NCBI GenBank assembly: GCA_964019655.1
Contig: CAXHTR010000008.1
Location: 806,001-870,000, forward strand
DNA: 64,000 nt
Reading direction: 5' to 3'
From: Perkinsela sp. pyNocScin1
Taxonomy: Eukaryota; Euglenozoa; Kinetoplastea; Prokinetoplastida; Perkinselidae
Position 1 is the stretch's first letter, and each line of letters opens with the position of its first letter. The position numbers and the translations under genes were made by a program. Shown here in pieces: positions 26,776-36,357 of the stretch. Under the pieces are notes generated by a model. That model ran no database searches, had not been told where the DNA came from, and saw only the letters and a list, made by a program, of their open reading frames with translations.

Positions 26776-28239
26776 TCACAGCTTGGAGAGAATGTTGTCG
26801 AGCTGCTTCTGCTCTCTTCCGAGGCGCTTGAGTTCCCTGCCCAGCTTCTTCTTCCGGTGATGGTCGTCGTACGGGTTGTCGAGGTCGGCGGTAATCTGGC
26901 GAACGGCTGACCACAGCTTTCCTCGTAAATCGACAACCTTTCGGACTCTCGTCGCAAGAGCGATCGGGAGCGTGACAAAGTGGTCGTACCAAGAGAGGAC
27001 GAGCGCGTCTGTCACGCCGTACATCGCCTCGTGCACGGCGAGCATCGCAAGCTGCGAGCAAAACGCAGAGTCCGAGGAGTTGGCGGGGCACGAGCGAATC
27101 GTGTACGATGGGTCAATGTACTTGACGGTCGATATCTTGAGCGCCGAAGTCTTGGCGAAGTTCTGAAGCTGGAGCTGAATCTCATCACCAATATCAATGA
27201 GCTTTGTGTTGCCACTGGCATCCTTCATAGAGGACTTCTCTGCGAACCAGTGCTGGCCGAATCCCTCAGCAACAACGATAACGCAGAAAGGCTCCTTGCG
27301 AAGCTGCTGCTCGACGAGCTCGAAGAAAGTTTTCACGCTTATGGGGCACTCCGGTATGAGGCATATGTGGGCGCATGCGCACGCGAGCACTGCCTGTGCT
27401 GCAATGAAACCGCTGTGTCGGCCCATGACCTTGACAAGGCCGATGCCGTTCAAGTGACTTTTTGCTTCTGCGTGCGCACAGCGAATGGCACCAACGGCCT
27501 GCTCGACGGCTGTCTCGAACCCGAACGTGCGATGGCTAAAGCTAATGTCATTGTCAATAGTCTTCGGGAGCCCGACGACGGCAATGTCTAGGCCTCTCTT
27601 TTGGACTTCATAGACGATGCGGCTCGCACCCCGCTGTGTTCCGTCGCCTCCGATAGTGAAGAGAATGTCTACTTTATACTTCACGAGCGTGTCGACGATT
27701 TCAACGGCGTCCTGTGGCCCCCTCGAGGTTCCCAGGAAGGACCCACCAAATTGGTTGATGCCGCGGCAAATGTCGGATGTGAGCTCGAGTGCGGTGTGTC
27801 TACCAGCGGCGCTGAGGCCCCAGTAACCATAGCGAAAGCCGTATATTGCTTTGACATCGTAGGCGTCAAGTGCGGAGTTCACTATGCCTTGGATCACGTC
27901 ATTCAGACCGGGGCAAAGACCCCCACACGTGACGATACCAATGGTTGTCTTTGAGGGATCAAAGTGGAGATCCGCTCGCGGTCCAGCGAGCCGCATGGTC
28001 CAGTTGTTGTGCGGGCCTGCGTCAGTGCTCGACAGCGTATCCGCAAGGATCCGCGAGTTTTCAGTGAGAAAAAGGCCCTGCGTTTTCCAAGACTTTTTCG
28101 CGAGAATGAGCGGATTTGAGTATCGCTTTGCTTTGGTTGGTAGCCGAGTGACTTCAAAGCTCTGCTGCGAAAGGTTGTTCAGAGACAGTTCCGTATCTTC
28201 ATGGAACTTGCGCGGGGGCTTGATTACTACCTTTGACAT
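26776..28239 (-). CDS. PFK: ATP-dependent 6-phosphofructokinase, glycosomal (PTS1 SKL)
   Basis: 487 residues; ATG at 28239. Conserved: TIGIVTCGGLCPGLNDVI (nucleotide loop), GFRYGYWGL, FTIGGDGTQRGA, VVGLPKTIDNDISFSHRTFG (catalytic Asp), VKVMGRHSGFIAAQA and VAEGFGQ. GGDG in place of GGDD points to ATP rather than pyrophosphate as donor, although the backbone is of the PPi-PFK-related type, exactly as in trypanosomatid PFK. The protein ends NILSKL; SKL is the canonical peroxisomal/glycosomal import signal, so glycolysis is probably compartmentalised in glycosomes. This is the best taxonomic marker in the window. Confidence 0.95.
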   Translation of the reverse strand: MSKVVIKPPRKFHEDTELSLNNLSQQSFEVTRLPTKAKRYSNPLILAKKSWKTQGLFLTENSRILADTLSSTDAGPHNNWTMRLAGPRADLHFDPSKTTIGIVTCGGLCPGLNDVIQGIVNSALDAYDVKAIYGFRYGYWGLSAAGRHTALELTSDICRGINQFGGSFLGTSRGPQDAVEIVDTLVKYKVDILFTIGGDGTQRGASRIVYEVQKRGLDIAVVGLPKTIDNDISFSHRTFGFETAVEQAVGAIRCAHAEAKSHLNGIGLVKVMGRHSGFIAAQAVLACACAHICLIPECPISVKTFFELVEQQLRKEPFCVIVVAEGFGQHWFAEKSSMKDASGNTKLIDIGDEIQLQLQNFAKTSALKISTVKYIDPSYTIRSCPANSSDSAFCSQLAMLAVHEAMYGVTDALVLSWYDHFVTLPIALATRVRKVVDLRGKLWSAVRQITADLDNPYDDHHRKKKLGRELKRLGREQKQLDNILSKL

Positions 28240-28327
28240 TATGAATTCAAAACGAAAATATGATGTGACACTCGCTGAATGTTATGTAAGTCTCCAAAAG
28301 ATCTACTGCAAACGTCAAGATGTACAT

Positions 28328-30730
28328 CTATACACTTTGTTTCTTCGTGGCTAGTGGATGGCTTGCGCCGACCGGTGTCGGGGCCAAAATTGTCTCAGTT
28401 GCGATACCATGCTTGTATGGCGACTTACCGATGATATTGAGAACATTTTCTCTCGTAAGCATTTCCTCGCTTAGTAAGTGCTCCGCCAGTTTTCGTGTGT
28501 TTTCTTTATTTTTGATAACGATATCTTTTGCCACATCGAATGCCTTGTCCACAAGAGCTTTGGATTCCGTATCAATTTTTACTGCAACTTCATCTGAATA
28601 TGGTTTAGAATACGCAGTTGAGCCATGGCCCGGTGGAGTGTGACTGACGGCATCCAGCCCTGGAATGCGGCCGTAGAGCGAAACGTAGCTATACGCACTC
28701 TTGCGAACTTTGGAAAGGTCATCTTGCGCACCTGTTGATAAATGATTGAAGAAGACAAGCTCTGCGACGCGTCCACCGAGGCATACACAAATGTCGTGAA
28801 ACATTTCTTTTTCAGTCTGAATATTATTTTCGGAGGGTAAGTACTGTGCGTAGCCCAAGGCCTTTCCGCAGCGTGGGACAATTGAGACTTTCATGAGAGG
28901 ATGCGAGCGCTCAAGAAACCAGCCAACAATAACGTGGCCAGCCTCATGAAATGCCACGACCTTTTTCTCGAAAACTGATAAAACTTGTGTCCTCTTCTCG
29001 ATACCTGCAAGCACACGATCGGCAGCCTTTTCTAAGCAAATGATATCAACAAAAGTCATTCGATGTCGTGCAGCAAGAATAGCGCTTTCATTACACACAT
29101 TCCGAATATCTGCCCCAGTAAAGCCAGGGCAAAGTTGTGCTAAGCGCTGTGCATATGCTTGCACAACCTTCATGTTGTTGGTAATTGGCTGTTGTTCATT
29201 AGTGGAGCCGTTCTCAGCTCGAGTTTGCTCAACAAGGGCAATGTCACGTGCTTTCGACCGATCTTCTTCAAGAGCTTTACTTTTTTGTGCTTCTTCTTTC
29301 TCTTGCCGAAGCGGATCAAGTGGATCTGCATACTGCAAATGCGGCACAAGGTTTATTTTCGACAGATAGAATTCGAAGAGCTCAATGCGCTCTTTGATCA
29401 AGGGTCTCTCGATATGGACAAGACGATCCAGTCGACCAGGGCGAATCAAGGCCGGGTCTAAGCTACTTACGGATGCATTCGTCGATGCTATTGTAATAAC
29501 GTTCGCGCTCTTGCTGAAGCCATCAAGACTGGCGAGGAGCTGGTTGAGTGTGTGTTCTCGTTCCTGCCCACCTCCTCTCGCATCACCTGTTCGTTTCGTC
29601 CCAATGGCATCAATTTCATCAATATAAACAATGCAAGGCGCGTACTTTTTGGCCTGTTCGAAGAGTTTTCGAATACGGAGAGCACCCATGCCGGCATAGA
29701 GCTCAACGAAGTCACTTCCACAGCATGCGATGAAATTCGCTTTTGCTTCACCTGCCATTGCCTTCGCTAGCAGTGTTTTTCCCACTCCGGGAGGGCCAAG
29801 TAATAAAGCACCATTTGGGATCTGCGCACCGAGATAAGAAAATTTTTCTGTATTGCTTAAAAAATCAACGAACTCTATGATTTCGTTCTTTGCCTCGTAC
29901 ATACCAACGACATCACGAAACTTGAGCTTGCTCGTTGTCGGCTTAAAGTTGATGGATTGCTTCAGGCTCATAGGCTTGTTGATTTTCCCCATCGGGCCCG
30001 ACATGGCCGAAGACATGATTGGCCTTGAATAGGAGTTTATGAGTACAGGAATATAGAACAATGGTATGATCCACACTGCCACTGAAAGCCCTGTGACAAC
30101 CCACTCTGACCAAGATTTGTACTGATAATTTGGTAAAATATCACCTTTGCACTTTGCCCGTACTCCAGGGAGAATAACTGTGTCAAAATAGTGGACGTCA
30201 GGCATCGTCGTATAGTATCTTGAAAATATTGCACCATCAGTATACCACTGAACGTACGTGTTATACACTGTACATCGCTCGAGCACAATCGCTTCATCAC
30301 CACTGGCGTGAAGAATCTCGTCAAGAGAAATGCGGCTTCCTGAGGGCAAGCTTAAATAATAGAAAAGAGCAGATGCGACGGCGAAGCGTAGAATCAAATT
30401 TACGACGAGTCGATATGCATCATCACCATCCTCTTCATTGTCATCATCATCTTTTTGCTTTTTCTGCGAGTTCTTATCTTTCAGTTCAGAGTTTCTTGAA
30501 TTTTCCGGCTTCTTCATCCTATAAACTTGAAACATGATTATGCTGTGCCACATTTTTTCGAATTTGGGAGCGAAGATAGAACTCGATACATGCACTGGGG
30601 ATGCATGATTCGTATCTTTGAGCCCTCGCTTAACCGCTAGAGATGCGAATGATCTTCTTGTCGTCACGTGCGGTAAAACACTGGTGACTAATCGACCTCC
30701 TATTGGCTTTTGAAGGAGAACATCTCTCAT
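28328..30730 (-). CDS. mitochondrial m-AAA protease (AFG3/paraplegin type)
   Basis: 800 residues; ATG at 30730. Presequence with [13 protein letters not shown]; two membrane segments, about 106-128 and 210-231, as in m-AAA enzymes. AAA module: Walker A GPPGVGKT at 312-319, Walker [11 protein letters not shown] at 366-375, SRH with [11 protein letters not shown]41 protease: zinc motif HEAGH at about 595-599. Odd feature: an acidic/basic insertion of about 50 residues ([16 protein letters not shown]…) in the small AAA subdomain between ADPLDPL and the CPGFTGADI motif. Degrades and processes inner-membrane proteins from the matrix side. Less GC-biased than its upstream neighbours. Confidence 0.92.
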   Translation of the reverse strand: MRDVLLQKPIGGRLVTSVLPHVTTRRSFASLAVKRGLKDTNHASPVHVSSSIFAPKFEKMWHSIIMFQVYRMKKPENSRNSELKDKNSQKKQKDDDDNEEDGDDAYRLVVNLILRFAVASALFYYLSLPSGSRISLDEILHASGDEAIVLERCTVYNTYVQWYTDGAIFSRYYTTMPDVHYFDTVILPGVRAKCKGDILPNYQYKSWSEWVVTGLSVAVWIIPLFYIPVLINSYSRPIMSSAMSGPMGKINKPMSLKQSINFKPTTSKLKFRDVVGMYEAKNEIIEFVDFLSNTEKFSYLGAQIPNGALLLGPPGVGKTLLAKAMAGEAKANFIACCGSDFVELYAGMGALRIRKLFEQAKKYAPCIVYIDEIDAIGTKRTGDARGGGQEREHTLNQLLASLDGFSKSANVITIASTNASVSSLDPALIRPGRLDRLVHIERPLIKERIELFEFYLSKINLVPHLQYADPLDPLRQEKEEAQKSKALEEDRSKARDIALVEQTRAENGSTNEQQPITNNMKVVQAYAQRLAQLCPGFTGADIRNVCNESAILAARHRMTFVDIICLEKAADRVLAGIEKRTQVLSVFEKKVVAFHEAGHVIVGWFLERSHPLMKVSIVPRCGKALGYAQYLPSENNIQTEKEMFHDICVCLGGRVAELVFFNHLSTGAQDDLSKVRKSAYSYVSLYGRIPGLDAVSHTPPGHGSTAYSKPYSDEVAVKIDTESKALVDKAFDVAKDIVIKNKENTRKLAEHLLSEEMLTRENVLNIIGKSPYKHGIATETILAPTPVGASHPLATKKQSV

Positions 30731-30838
30731 TGCAATCTATCAAGCTAGGAGGAAAAAAATAGTTGGCGCGCTTATAAAAAATGTTTCCTTGGGACATATT
30801 CGATGTTATTTCAAATCAACTTTAAAGCTATGAAGCCT

Positions 30839-31345
30839 TTACTGGACTGGCTTGGTTGTAGGCTTCTTCACCACGGTCTTTGGCTTTTCGGCGCAGATCT
30901 CGACGTGGCATGGACTGCACATGTATGGCCCGATGCGTCCATGTGCGCGGTAGGTTCTACGACGCTGCTTCATGGCTCTCTGCACAGAGATGTGTGTAAT
31001 GACAAGATCCTGGGATGATTTGAGGCCTTTGTGGTCTGCGTTAGCTTTCAGGTTGCGAAGAATCTCAAGGAGTGCATTGCAGCTCTTGACAGGCCAGCGG
31101 CCTCGGGTAGTTTTCCATTCTTTCGCTTGCGCAGTTCGTCCAGTGTGCGTGGCATGGCGGAAAAATGGAATGCATCTCTTGCGGGCGAGAACGTCCTTTA
31201 AGAGACGGCGAGCCTTGAGGATGGTTAATCCACGGAGGACGTGTGCAGTATTGCGCGTGTTCTTGAAGTGGCATCGGAGGTCAGAAACCTTGGATTGGAC
31301 GGACTGATCCGCGGTCTTTGGCTTGTACGAATAATGCATAACCAT
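30839..31345 (-). CDS. RPL17: 60S ribosomal protein L17 (uL22)
   Basis: 168 residues from the ATG at 31345 (MVMHYSYKP). Diagnostic segments: LRCHFKNTRNTAHVL, ILKARRLLKDVLARKRCIPF, GRWPVKSCNALLEILRN, LVITHISVQRAMKQRRRTY and RAHGRIGPYMCSPCHVEI. It lines the exit tunnel of the large subunit. A short Lys/Pro tail (KTVVKKPTTKPVQ) ends the protein. Codon use is less GC-biased than RPS6 although both encode ribosomal proteins. Confidence 0.96.
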   Translation of the reverse strand: MVMHYSYKPKTADQSVQSKVSDLRCHFKNTRNTAHVLRGLTILKARRLLKDVLARKRCIPFFRHATHTGRTAQAKEWKTTRGRWPVKSCNALLEILRNLKANADHKGLKSSQDLVITHISVQRAMKQRRRTYRAHGRIGPYMCSPCHVEICAEKPKTVVKKPTTKPVQ

Positions 31346-31414
31346 TTTCAAGCTGAAAAAAATAAATGAGTGTATACAGATAAAAGAGCATGATGCAATC
31401 TTGACGAAATGATG

Positions 31415-31843
31415 CTAGAAGCTCTCAAGCATCTCAGCAAAGTTCTTACTTTCGATGTACGTACTGAAAACGAAATTTAGAATACTTGATGACTTCTTCA
31501 GACGTACCATGACACTGTGCTGATCAGAAGCGTGCACATCGAATTCTTGCTTACCAGAATCTTTTTCTTTTCGAATTTCAACGCACCAAGTAGAAATATT
31601 CGCTGTCGTTGATCTATTCAATAGTATGAGGGAACTATGGAAGCGAGAATGATAAACAATGAAAAGGCTTCCCCTAGCATCACAGCTACGCCACATTTTT
31701 TTTGCTTGATCATATTGTAGCACCGTCGCATCTGAGCTTACTAATTTAATTTTACGACTTTTTTTCCTCGGAAATACAGAATTGACGAAATCCTTGAGAA
31801 GGATATCGGCCTTGTGACATATATCTGGTAAATTACTTTGCAT
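31415..31843 (-). CDS. EVH1-fold protein, DCP1-like
   Basis: 142 residues; ATG at 31843 (MQSNLPDICHKADILL); the longer frame starts with a non-ATG codon. After a helical N-terminus come VLQYDQAKKMWRSCDARG, SLFIVYHS, LILLNRSTT and VFSTYIESKNFAEML. This is the order of DCP1: VYxF…W.(k/r).d.eG.LF(V/I)…(F/L).I(L/M)NR … WF+…+…(I/F)A..L. DCP1 is the EVH1 activator of mRNA decapping. Trypanosomatids are known to decap with an ApaH-like phosphatase and lack standard DCP1/DCP2, so a DCP1-like gene here would be notable. Another EVH1/PH protein remains possible. First transcribed gene of its unit, next to the divergent switch. Confidence 0.5.
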   Translation of the reverse strand: MQSNLPDICHKADILLKDFVNSVFPRKKSRKIKLVSSDATVLQYDQAKKMWRSCDARGSLFIVYHSRFHSSLILLNRSTTANISTWCVEIRKEKDSGKQEFDVHASDQHSVMVRLKKSSSILNFVFSTYIESKNFAEMLESF

Positions 31844-32982
31844 GTTAGACTTCTCAACGGAACATTTCAATTAAGAAAAAATAAATGGTCACGCATGGGA
31901 TTAGGAACATATACATTTCCCTAGGATAAGCTTTAATTATAAAAAATCGATAAGCCTGAGATTTGCGTGTCGACAAAGCAAGTTTTTTCTCCTGAGGAAA
32001 GCCACATCAGTATGATATTTGTTACTCAGTGGCAAATATACAAATACAAGTCACTGATGTAAATTCAATAATGCAGCACGCGAGAAATAAGGTTATTTCG
32101 AATGGATCCTACCTAGTCACACTTAATGGAACAAAAGAATGTATTGCTGTGTGAAAAATGCAGAATTCCTGATTTCGCGCAAGTACGAAAAAAAATTTGA
32201 TTCTTTCGGAAATTGCGTTCTTGCTCTTCCGGTCACAAATATCATCGTGTAAGTAAGCATGCATCGCATTTTCGACACGTCAATCAATGAACGCTGAGTT
32301 ACTAGTGCAGTGCATATTATATCCCAGGGTTTCTTAAAAACGGGGGATTCCCCCATTTCGGGGGAAAATGAGAAAATATCAGCTGCGGAAGAGGAAGTGG
32401 TGGGGGAAACTGAAATTTTTCCCCCGCTATCTCTTCTTGGCTGTGATAGACGTGAGCCTACTAGGCCACAAGTTCAGCTGTAAAATTGAAGGTTTCGGGG
32501 GAAAAGTTTCCATTTTCCCCCGGTCAACGGGGGAAAGTGGGATTTTTCTACAGAAACCCTGTTATATCCTAAGGCATCGCATGAGAATAATTACTTTCCA
32601 TCATTTTAGTAGCGCAGTGCAATAGCATGCTCGCCATGCGACATTGACAGCTTGTGTGAAGAAAAATTTTGCCCTCGTTAACCGATCCTTATTGTTCATC
32701 TTCCCATCGCCACGATACGAAGAAAAGCCTACAGATTGAACATTCAGAATTTAGCTAGCTTTTGAGCTTGTTTAAGAAGCTCCTTCAGGTATTTCAAATG
32801 TCGTCAAAAAAACATGCTTTTAAAAAATGCCCGTACTACTATTCATTTTTTGCACAGGCTTCATCGATGCACTCATAGCGCATGAATGTTTGTAAACTAT
32901 CAAGTTTCTGGCATGCTTCAGATCGCTGTGCTTCAGACGTTCACATAATTTTTTTATTTCGCACAAGAAAATTTACAATTGA
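31844..32982. other. divergent strand-switch region (probable bidirectional transcription start)
   Basis: Genes to the left run leftward, genes to the right run rightward. The 1.1 kb between is AT-rich with no convincing gene. It contains the 237-bp MITE (32325-32561), whose interior supplies the conspicuous runs of five G or C. In kinetoplastids divergent switches are where polymerase II initiates both ways; applying this here is inference from the gene layout. Confidence 0.6.
32317..32569. mobile_element. non-autonomous hAT-type MITE with 8-bp target duplication
   Basis: Element 32325-32561 (237 bp). Ends are CAGGGTTTCT and AGAAACCCTG, a perfect 10-bp terminal inverted repeat that continues imperfectly (TTAAAAAC against GTAGAAAAA). 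It is flanked by the exact 8-bp direct repeat TTATATCC at 32317-32324 and 32562-32569. CAGGG ends and an 8-bp target duplication are hAT hallmarks. Inside are several inverted CGGGGGAAA/TTTCCCCCG motifs that could be transposase-binding subterminal repeats. No coding capacity. hAT transposase relics at 5-10 kb could represent the family that moved it. Confidence 0.85.
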
Positions 32983-34956
32983 ATGCTTCGAACTTTTATC
33001 AGGAGATCTGGAATCAACCAACAAAATATTCCTCAAAACTTCGCTTACCAGCATGCACCGATGCAACCTATAGCTTATCCTGTAGCTGTGCCGTACATGG
33101 GTCAATTACCAAACCCTAATCAGCAAGGGCCTTCTGGAACCAGCGCGGATCCTCTTCATGTCAATATACGGGGCGTTAGTCCAAATGTCGCTCAAGAGAG
33201 AGCACGATATGGCTACAGAAGATCCTTTGCTTCTTTTGTGATTTCTGTCGGTATGTTTTCGGGAATCGCATATTTGATATCGAAAGGAATAAACTGGGTA
33301 GAGATCGATGATAAAGGTCCGAAATCTTCAATCACCCCACGAGGTATATCTGCAGGATCGGGCCTGGGCTCTTTATTTGGAAATAACGAGCCTAAGCCAG
33401 TGAATCTAGAGAATTTTCACACGAGTTTCTCAGACGTAAGAGGATGTGATGAGGCGAAAGAAGAGTTGGAAGAAATCGTCCTATTTTTGAAAGATCCACA
33501 GCGATTTCGTCGACTTGGCGGCAAACTTCCGAAAGGGGCTTTGCTCGTTGGCCCACCTGGCTGCGGAAAAACCATGCTTGCAAAGGCTATTGCGAAAGAA
33601 GCTGGGGTTAGCTTCTTCTATTGCAGCGGTAGTGAATTTGACGAAATGTTTGTTGGGGTTGGTGCACGAAGAATACGCGATTTATTTTCTGCAGCAAAAT
33701 CGAAAGGCCCGTCACTCATATTCATTGATGAAATTGACGCACTGGGTTCCTCACGATCTGCGAAAGATATGAGCTATTCAAGAATGACTCTTAACCAGCT
33801 TCTCTCGGAAATGGATGGCTTTAATTCAAGTGATGATGTGATAGTAATTGCGGCAACAAATACTCCAGACACGCTCGATAAAGCCCTCATCCGACCTGGA
33901 AGGTTGGATAGGCATATCAGCGTCGACCCACCTGATATCAAAGGGCGTCAGGATATTCTGGACCTTTATTTGTCGAAAGTCAAGCTTAATCCAAAAGATG
34001 ACGCGGCTGAGCTATCAAAACAAGCAGCGCGTGGTAGCATTGGGTTCACTGGAGCAGATTTGCAGAACTTAGTTAACCTTGCTGCTATTCGTGCTGTCAT
34101 GCTCGACAAAAATTACGTTACCATGGATGATCTGGAATATGCAAGAGATCGAGTTATGATGGGGGCCGAGAACCACTCTAAGAAGATGTCTGAAAAAGAA
34201 AAGACCAATACAGCCTACCATGAGGGGGGTCATGCGCTTGTTGCCATGCTTCTGAAGGATCAGGGCGCAGATCCAGTTCACAAAGCAACTATAGTCCCCC
34301 GAGGTAGTGGAATTCTTGGGCTTGTACAGCAATTGCCAGAGAGTGATCGATACAGCCAAAACAGACAGCAAATGATGGCTAGAATCACGGTAGCTCTTGC
34401 TGGGCGAGTGGCTGAAGAGCTGATCTTTGGCAGAGACAAAGTGACAAGTGGTGCTCTTAGCGACTTTCAGCAGGCAAGCAATCTCGCAAGAAATATGATC
34501 CGGCGTTTCGGATTCAATGAAGAAAGTTCACTCGGACCAATTGATTACGAAAGCAATGAGACATCAGCCGGCGCTTACGTGTCAGAGAAAACTAAACAAG
34601 CCATCGAAGAGCAAACTCGAAGCCTGATTGTCTCTAGCTATCATGCTGCAACTGAGCTTCTGACCAAGAACAAAAGGCAACTTGATTTAATTGCAGAGAG
34701 TTTACTTGAGTTCGAAACTTTAAGCGGAGAAGAGCTGCAATATATCACAAAGAATCCAAAGGCAGATATCAAAAGCATTGTCGCACATTTTAGAGGCCAA
34801 GGTAAACAAAAATCGTGCGAGATAGCGCAAAAAAGTCGTGAAGTTCGTGAAAAGGCTACTCAGAACATCGAGCCTGGCAAGAAGCCGAGAGGAGGAAAGT
34901 CTGGGGGAATCTCGGTACCAATATTTACTTCAAAATCTCAGAAACCTGCCGAATGA
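32983..34956 (+). CDS. YME1: mitochondrial i-AAA protease (YME1 type)
   Basis: 657 residues; ATG at 32983. N-terminal Arg-containing presequence then a Pro/Asn/Gln-rich stretch; one membrane segment at about 81-100 (SFASFVISVGMFSGIAYLIS), which suits i-AAA (single pass) rather than m-AAA. Walker A GPPGCGKT at about 190-197, Walker [26 protein letters not shown], zinc motif YHEGGHALVA (HEGGH, typical of YME1). Faces the intermembrane space. The C-terminal 50 residues are a basic, low-complexity tail (KKPRGGKSGGISV) not usual in YME1. First gene of its unit, mirrored by mitochondrial AAA protease 28328-30730 in the opposite unit. Confidence 0.92.
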   Translation: MLRTFIRRSGINQQNIPQNFAYQHAPMQPIAYPVAVPYMGQLPNPNQQGPSGTSADPLHVNIRGVSPNVAQERARYGYRRSFASFVISVGMFSGIAYLISKGINWVEIDDKGPKSSITPRGISAGSGLGSLFGNNEPKPVNLENFHTSFSDVRGCDEAKEELEEIVLFLKDPQRFRRLGGKLPKGALLVGPPGCGKTMLAKAIAKEAGVSFFYCSGSEFDEMFVGVGARRIRDLFSAAKSKGPSLIFIDEIDALGSSRSAKDMSYSRMTLNQLLSEMDGFNSSDDVIVIAATNTPDTLDKALIRPGRLDRHISVDPPDIKGRQDILDLYLSKVKLNPKDDAAELSKQAARGSIGFTGADLQNLVNLAAIRAVMLDKNYVTMDDLEYARDRVMMGAENHSKKMSEKEKTNTAYHEGGHALVAMLLKDQGADPVHKATIVPRGSGILGLVQQLPESDRYSQNRQQMMARITVALAGRVAEELIFGRDKVTSGALSDFQQASNLARNMIRRFGFNEESSLGPIDYESNETSAGAYVSEKTKQAIEEQTRSLIVSSYHAATELLTKNKRQLDLIAESLLEFETLSGEELQYITKNPKADIKSIVAHFRGQGKQKSCEIAQKSREVREKATQNIEPGKKPRGGKSGGISVPIFTSKSQKPAE

Positions 34957-35132
34957 TCTTGACGTGTAAGAAATACAGCTTTACGTTGCGTCAAGAGCAC
35001 CCTCTCAAGTGTCCTGTGCATGTTGTGATATCATGTTCTCTATTGCGACCGATTGCTTATAGGGCTTAAACTTTCGAAAAAACTTCATGAACATGCATTT
35101 CCATAGTTTTCATTTGAATTTTACAAAGCTAC

Positions 35133-36269
35133 ATGAAGGCGTGTATCTTGGTTGGTGGATATGGAACTCGGTTACGGCCTCTTACATTCACCCTGCCAAA
35201 GCCACTTGTGCCGTTTTGCAATATCCCGATGATCCTGCACCAAATCATCGCTCTCAAAAGTTCTGGTGTAACTGAAATCATCTTTCTGATGTCACAGGAA
35301 TCTGACTGTTTGAAGGTCGAATCCGACAAGTGGAAGCACCAGTATGACATCGACTTCCAATTCTGCTACGAAACTGAGCCATTGGGAACAGCTGGCCCGC
35401 TACGACTTGCCGTTGATAAGGGCCTACTTGATCCATCATCATCTGATCCATTCTTTGTTCTAAACAGCGATATCGTGTGTGAATACCCTCTAAAAAAACT
35501 TCTCAAGGCTCACAAGGAGTCGAAGCGAGAGGGAACCCTACTTGTGAAACAAGTCAAGAACTGGAGTCAGTATGGTGTTATTGATTTTGATGAAAAGTCG
35601 GGGCAAATTTCCGCATTTATTGAGAAGCCAACACATTTTGTCGGTGATAAGATCAATGCCGGAATATATGCATTCAGTCCAAGTATCCTAAATCGGATTA
35701 ATCCTGGAAACCAGTCTCTGGAGCACAATGTATTCCCTATCGTTGCAGATGCCAAGGCGCTTTATTGCGTGGAGCTTGATGGTGTTTGGAAAGATATCGG
35801 TAACCCCATCGATTTTCTCGATGCAGTCCCACTTTACCTTAATTCGCTACTCTGTAGAAGAGAAAAAAGTGCAGTTTATACAGAGCTCGAGCAGTCCCTT
35901 ATCAGTGAAGCTGCAAATTCCAAGAAATACCGTGTTATAGGTACAAATATCATCGACCCAACAGCGCAAATTCACTGCGAAGCTGTGATTGGCCCAAATG
36001 TGACTATCGCAGGCAACTGTGTGATTGGCAAAGGTGTGCGCATAGACAACAGTGTTGTACTTGCCGATTCTGTTCTTGAAGACTACTCATCTGTCACTCG
36101 CAGTATTGTTGGATGGAAATGCTCTATCGGAAAATGGGCACATGTCTTTGGTGAAAGTGTCCTTGGCTATGATATTGGCGTAAAAGAGCGCATCATTGTA
36201 AATGGTGCCCGCGTATTGCCGCACAAGACGATTTCAAAAAATGTTTTAAGCCCTGAAATAGTCATGTAG
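35133..36269 (+). CDS. GMPPB: GDP-mannose pyrophosphorylase (mannose-1-phosphate guanylyltransferase)
   Basis: 378 residues; ATG at 35133. N-terminal nucleotidyltransferase: MKACILVGGYGTRLRPLTF (signature GGxGTRLRPLT with PKPLVPFCN), ETEPLGTAGPLRLA, VLNSDIVC, FIEKPTHFVGDKINAGIY. C-terminal left-handed beta-helix with hexapeptide repeats from about 270 (IDPTAQIHCEAVIGPNVTIA…). Makes GDP-mannose for N-glycans, GPI anchors and other glycoconjugates. Length matches the beta-type catalytic subunit. A short upstream ATG (35087-35089, different frame) is ignored. Confidence 0.95.
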   Translation: MKACILVGGYGTRLRPLTFTLPKPLVPFCNIPMILHQIIALKSSGVTEIIFLMSQESDCLKVESDKWKHQYDIDFQFCYETEPLGTAGPLRLAVDKGLLDPSSSDPFFVLNSDIVCEYPLKKLLKAHKESKREGTLLVKQVKNWSQYGVIDFDEKSGQISAFIEKPTHFVGDKINAGIYAFSPSILNRINPGNQSLEHNVFPIVADAKALYCVELDGVWKDIGNPIDFLDAVPLYLNSLLCRREKSAVYTELEQSLISEAANSKKYRVIGTNIIDPTAQIHCEAVIGPNVTIAGNCVIGKGVRIDNSVVLADSVLEDYSSVTRSIVGWKCSIGKWAHVFGESVLGYDIGVKERIIVNGARVLPHKTISKNVLSPEIVM

Positions 36270-36357
36270 AGACCCACGAACCTCATAATCATAAAGTCCG
36301 ATGGTTCTTCATCAGCTGTAAATTGTCTATTTATTTTTACGCACTGATAACTTCACA

